Shown: positions 53,101-59,100 of the stretch, one piece after another
Layout: each line of letters opens with the position of its first letter
Position numbering within the stretch: position 1 is the stretch's first letter
Source: Oegoconia quadripuncta
Lineage: Eukaryota; Arthropoda; Insecta; Lepidoptera; Autostichidae
DNA: 64,000 nt
Direction of reading: 5' to 3'
Assembly (NCBI GenBank): GCA_949316235.1
Contig: OX438749.1
Span: forward strand, 9,256,914-9,320,913
Position numbers and translations under genes: made by a program
Notes under the pieces: model-generated
Databases searched by the model: none
What the model was told of the DNA's origin: nothing
Seen by the model: the letters and a program-made list of their open reading frames with translations, nothing else

Positions 53101-56100
53101 TATGCTATTTGAATTGATACATTTTTAATGAATATGTAAGTATCCACGAGCATTTATCATTCAGGTATATAAATTACATATAGATATGTAAATTATTATG
53201 ATCTCTACCTCAATCTCCACGTTGTGTATCTGAATGTTTTTACGTTGTTTGCATACAACGAGTTCTGGAACTAATCAAATCATTTTGACATACTGACTCA
53301 TAATGTGAGTCTGAGTAGAAGATTCAATTCAAGTAGCAGGAAACTCTTGAAATGTTTGAAATAGTTTCCTAGTACCTAAATAATACGTAACTGAATGTAC
53401 AGTAGCGGAATTAGAAATATTTACAATTGCAAAACTATTTTAATTATAGTGTCATTACACCGACTTTGAATTCAAATATTATGAAACGACGTATCTATTC
53501 ATCATCATAGCAGCTACAGGACGTCCACTGCTGAATAGGTGACCCCCTTAGATTTCCTGAGGGAACACCTGAGAGCGGCCTGCATATATCATGCGCTGCA
53601 CTTGCCATTGCATAATCTTCACTCTAAAACTTTAATACCCTAACGACCATAACTTTTTCGCGTTATGGGGCAGTCCAATTCAACTTACAAATCCGCTGAG
53701 CTATGAACGTCTACTTTCGTTCTTCTACGGATTGATTCATTCAACGAAAACAACTGCGGACGGCTCTAGCTTCGGACTTTTTCTTTGGCTAAGAATCCTT
53801 TATGTGCATAACTTCAGACGTTCCTTGCGTCCCGTACTAACTTGTGGTGTCCAACTATGTACAACAAAAGTAAAATAATGACGATTGGTTTATAATTGAT
53901 ACAGCAAATTGCAAAAGAAAAAGTCCGAGTTACGGCCGTCCGAAGCTATTTTCGTTAGAGAGTAGACCCCCTGATTCGATCTCGTAACGAAACACGGAGC
54001 ATCATCCTCTCTATAGCTCATTGTGTGACCTTGAGCTTCCTTATGAGCCAATGTCAGAGACCAGCAATAACTAGTCTATTAGTATAATTGTCATAACCGT
54101 GAAAGTAGCTATAAATAAGATTTATAGGATTTTTTATAATATATTTTGCTAATGATTGACAGGGAGAAATTAAATTAACATAAAACTGTAGATATTTCTT
54201 ATTTCTTTACTGTACGTACAGTTATCTATTGCATGGCGTATGAAATATTGTTTTTATATGTATTTTGATTGCCTGATATACGAAATAACAGTTCATACTT
54301 CTGTGAAATATACCTGTTTTGATATTGAATTTGATGGGATTAACCGCAATTATTTACAAACAAGTTGTTTTTCATAGAGATCACATGAGTCATTATATAA
54401 AAAAAAAATATACCTTGACTACAAAAATCGCTAAGAATATCGGTGTATTTTAAAAACAGAAGTTGTATTGGTTTGCGGAATTAATCACAGTGAATCAAAT
54501 TCAGTTAGAGACAAGGTTTCTACTCATGTCAGAACTGTACTTATATGTTACTTGTTTTCTACATAGACGACCAGAGAAGGCGAAGTGTTGCCGTTCTATC
54601 AACAAGAGTTGAAAGTGGGAGCTGATGGTGAAGAAGATCGACTGATGTTTATTTGGCCAATGACTATAGTTCACAAAATCAACGAGAAATCGCCGCTATA
54701 TAACCTCTCAGCTTCGGACATGCTACGAGAGAGATTCGAAATCGTTGTTATGTTAGGTGGGTACCAATTTAAAATCTATTACTTACCTAGCGCAGATAAT
54801 TTATTTAGTGTAAATTTACGACTGGGAGCTCCCGTGAAGAAATTAGTTTATACTATCCAGCGGTTTTCCCGTAGTATGACGTAGCAGTTATTATATCTAC
54901 AGGATTTATAGAATACAAGCAACACACGCTTTTGGCACTTCCTTGACGTAATTTTGGTAGTTTGCCCTGAACTTTGCATTAATCATAGAAGACAGTAATC
55001 TTTGCTATTTATAAATTTATTACGAATTATTTACTCAGACTTTAGCAGCAATTTAGATGACATAAATTTGTTACAGCCTAAGAGAGATGTGACAAACATA
55101 TAAACATATATGTTATAAACAGAGTGGCAGTAATTTTAGAGCAGTTTTAGAATTTAACGTGAGGTCATAACGTACAAATTAATAAATGGCTTTATTGTTA
55201 AATTTACTATCTTGCAAGATTACCAGTCGATTTATCCATGCCATCGAACTTGTTGACCTGTCGTATGTGCCCTGTATTATAAGGACATATTTTTCTAAAG
55301 TTATAATGTTACAATAATAAAATTCGTCATACAATACGATTATTACGATGTTTGTTGCTCGTATACCGACGTATATTCATAGCTCTCATCGCACCATTTT
55401 TGGGTGGATTTTAGGAGTGTTTTCCGCCGAATTAAGAAGCATCATAATGGTTGTATTTCAACTCGTTTCCTTGCAATTACAGAGGGTGTGATAGAGTCAA
55501 CAGGCATGACAACTCAAGCACGCAGCAGTTTTCTACCATCAGAGGTCCTGTGGGGACACCGATTCGAAACCATGGTGACATTCAGAAAAGACACAGGCGA
55601 ATATGAGGTAAGAGACGACCGATGGGTGTAGTGAACAGTGACCCTCTGCACGAAACCAACGGTGGCGGGTTCGAATGCCGTGAGGGGTAAATGTTTGTGT
55701 GATTAATACGAATTTTTATTCCCGAGTCCATGACAATTTTCATGTTTGTTTATCCGTTATTTAGTACAAGCCTGACTTAGTATGGGACTAGATGATTGGT
55801 GATAAAAAAAAAATTTGGAAATTTACACAGCCTAGTTAAATAACTAAACACTATATCAGTCCTGTCTCTTAAGATTATTGTGACAGTCTTAAACAATGAC
55901 AGTCTTAAGCAACAAATGCGTAAATAAGACAGGGTGGTTTAACACAAATACTTACCAACGACGCAATTTCTAATTATCTGCACATAAATGAATAATTGTA
56001 AATATGCTTTATATAAAGTCACATGTTTATCTACATTTATAAACTGTTACCTACTGTGAGTATCAATTATAATGCCATATTTATCACAGTTGGTCATTCA

Positions 56101-59100
56101 CATGGAACCAACTTTATCCTTATTGATATTGTCATACTCTGCACAACGAACGGAAAATGTATGCTTTATACTAAGAAGAGATTTGCATATTTACCTATTT
56201 ATCATTCACTATTGACTGTGCAAGCAAAATCTCTGTCATTTACATAAAGTTCGCTTATAAGATCATAAACACGTACTATACAGGGAGGAAAAATATTACG
56301 GCGTCGTCGGAGGGAAAGTACCTTTTTTTTTCAATCCAGTTAATGGTTTTTTTTATTTTATTTAGGAAAACAAACAGCTATATAATATGTATAATTATTT
56401 ACAGTACACGATAGTATAACCGAAATTCGTTATCCACATCAGAACAATATTAGTAGTTCACTTTTGAGACAAATGAGACACTTCTATACTCAAATTTATA
56501 CCTACTTTATCTACTTGTGTCATCCAACACATTTAACATAATAAATTTATATCTGTGGATGTGTTGACCATAAACAATGCCATCTTAAATGCTTGATGTT
56601 ATTAAATATAAATTAAAAATTACCTTTATCGAATAAATCCGCTTTTGTATTTATTTCTATGCGAGGTAAGCGAGCAGTTTTTTTTTTTAATAAAGCATCC
56701 ATCCAGCTGTTTTTTCAATCCTGTATAGTATAATTTTGTAATAATTTAGTAGATATAATATGGATTGAATACCGATGCAATTATTTATATGACAATGGGA
56801 GTAATAACCAAGTTCGTTTGGTAAGTTCACCTTGTCACGTGGAAATCCGAATCAATACGGTGGCGATATTTTTTTGTAAAACTGCCAACACTAAACCTGT
56901 TTTATAGATAGGTGACTAGCATTTCGCCCGCGGCTTCGCCTGCGTGGAATAACTTTGACATGTTTAATGTGTTTGTCCCGCGGGAACTGCTCACTTCATC
57001 GGAATAAAAAATATCCTTATATTTAATCCAGGGTATACGAAATTTTATCCTAATCCGTTCATCCGTTTCGCCGTGATTGAACAGCAAACAAACATCCAAA
57101 CCTTTGCATTTATAATATTAGTTAGATTAGGTTATCAAATAACACTTAGGGATCAATTTTTGGCCAAACGGGAATGGGATACCTATAAAGTAATTTATAC
57201 AAATTCTTTAATTTGTACAAATTCTTTAATTTGTATAAATTACTTAATAGGTATTTTCAGCTTCTAAATACTGTATTGTATAAATAGACCGAAGTTATTT
57301 TGTAATATTAAATCATTTTCTTTATTGTCAATCATGTTCATAAATGCTAGGTATCTAATTCTACATTAAAATATTTAAATAGTATTTAAATTTACTCCGA
57401 AAAACCTCACATGGCAATACAAGGAAGTCTATTCACGCGTCCGGCATTTAGAATACCCATGTAATTTATTTATTTTGAGCTAGATTTGAGATAAGATATT
57501 TCTGTTACATTTATATGGAGGTTACACAGGATATAAATCATGTAACTTTTGTATGCTGCCGTATCTTCATGTTCAATTCAAGAAACAATGGTTTGTGGTA
57601 TGGCATTTTAAATGTCCGCCTGGCAAGGTTACCACCGTCTTATCTAAATCTGTCGCCAAATAGCAATGTTAATATCATTTTTGTGTTCCGGTTGTCAGAG
57701 ATAAGATAGCCAGTTCCCCAAATAAGATGTGGGTCCGGGTCAGTACGCCTTCCACCTTCGGCCTCATCTTCACTTAACATCAGGTGTGATTGAGGTCAAG
57801 TTCTAACACGTTGTGCATATAAAAAATATAAAACAAATTCTTTCTGTCCCCAGGTTGACTACACGAGATTTAACAATACCTATGAAGTAGATACGCCCTT
57901 ATGCTCCGCTAAACAGTTAGACGAACTGCGAGCTACCGTATCAACCTCACAGAAACTAGGTAAGAAAGTTGCATAAGTTAGCTTTATACAGTAACTAGCT
58001 TTCCGCCCGCTGCTTCACCTGCGTGGAAGAACTTTATCGCGGAAATTTGTTTATCCCGTGGGAACTACTTATTTTATCGGGATAAGAAATATCCTGTGTT
58101 ATAATCTAGGGTATGTTCTACCTATATACCAAATTCGACGATTCCAAGACGACGACGCTGAATTTGCGACCTGTTTGGTGTAGTGGTTAGCAACTTTAAC
58201 CACTATACCAAAAGGTTGCGGGTTCGAATCCCGCTACGGGCATATGTTTGTGTGATGAATACGGACATGTGTACCCGAGTTATGGATGTTTTCATTTATA
58301 ATAAGTATTTATTTACAAAAGAAAAAATGTATTTATGTAGTATATCAACCATCTAGTATCCACAACACAAGCCTATAGTTGCTTAGTGTGGAACTAGTTG
58401 ACGCTGTGTGTATGTCTAAGGATATTTATTATTTATTTATTTATTAAGCATCCAAACTTTCGCATTTATAACAGTAGTTAGATTTGTAGCACTGGAAACT
58501 TCAACATGGAATTCAATATAATTAAAACTAACAACTTTTGTTCCAAAATTTTTTTAAACACTGAAAATTTTCACCAATGCGTTTCAACGCACCGTACGTT
58601 GTAGCTTTGTATGGATTAGCTGAAAAAAAATGCAGTATTTCAAAAAGTCATAGAACAAAAGTTGTCTGTTTTTAACTTCCGAATTCCGACGTAAAAAGAG
58701 GTATATCATTAGATTAAATCCTAGGTCTGACTGTATGTCTGTTGTCCTATTGTTATGCTAAAACAGCTAAACAGATTTAAAACGGTAGGCAACTAAGGGA
58801 CTTTACACCATAAAACATCTATGGACTTGCACGTTTTAACGGCCAAGGGCTCACCCCCTGTCACATGTGCATTTCTATATCTATCGAAAGGTGAACCGTG
58901 GATGTTGTTTCAAGCCTTGAACTTTTAATGTTTGGAACGCCCAAACGCTAATATGTGGGATATCTCTGACCACCCCTTTTGGGACAATATGTTTTTATAT
59001 TGAAAAGCTGCTGTTGGCGTCATCACGTTCCATCCACCAACCATCGTGCTTAGCCATGTTTGATGGACACCGGTTAGACGTTTCGAAAATATTTAGCTTG

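Noticed and set aside
54585..54884. 99-codon frame as complete CDS
   Set aside because: It reads through the donor at 54757 into intron; only 54567-54756 matches the Kir family.
58160..58235. tRNA gene (B-box GGTTCGAATCCCG)
   Set aside because: No acceptor-stem pairing or cloverleaf, and it is followed by a SINE body repeated at 39661 and 37812. The same applies to 27773, 39661 and 55610.
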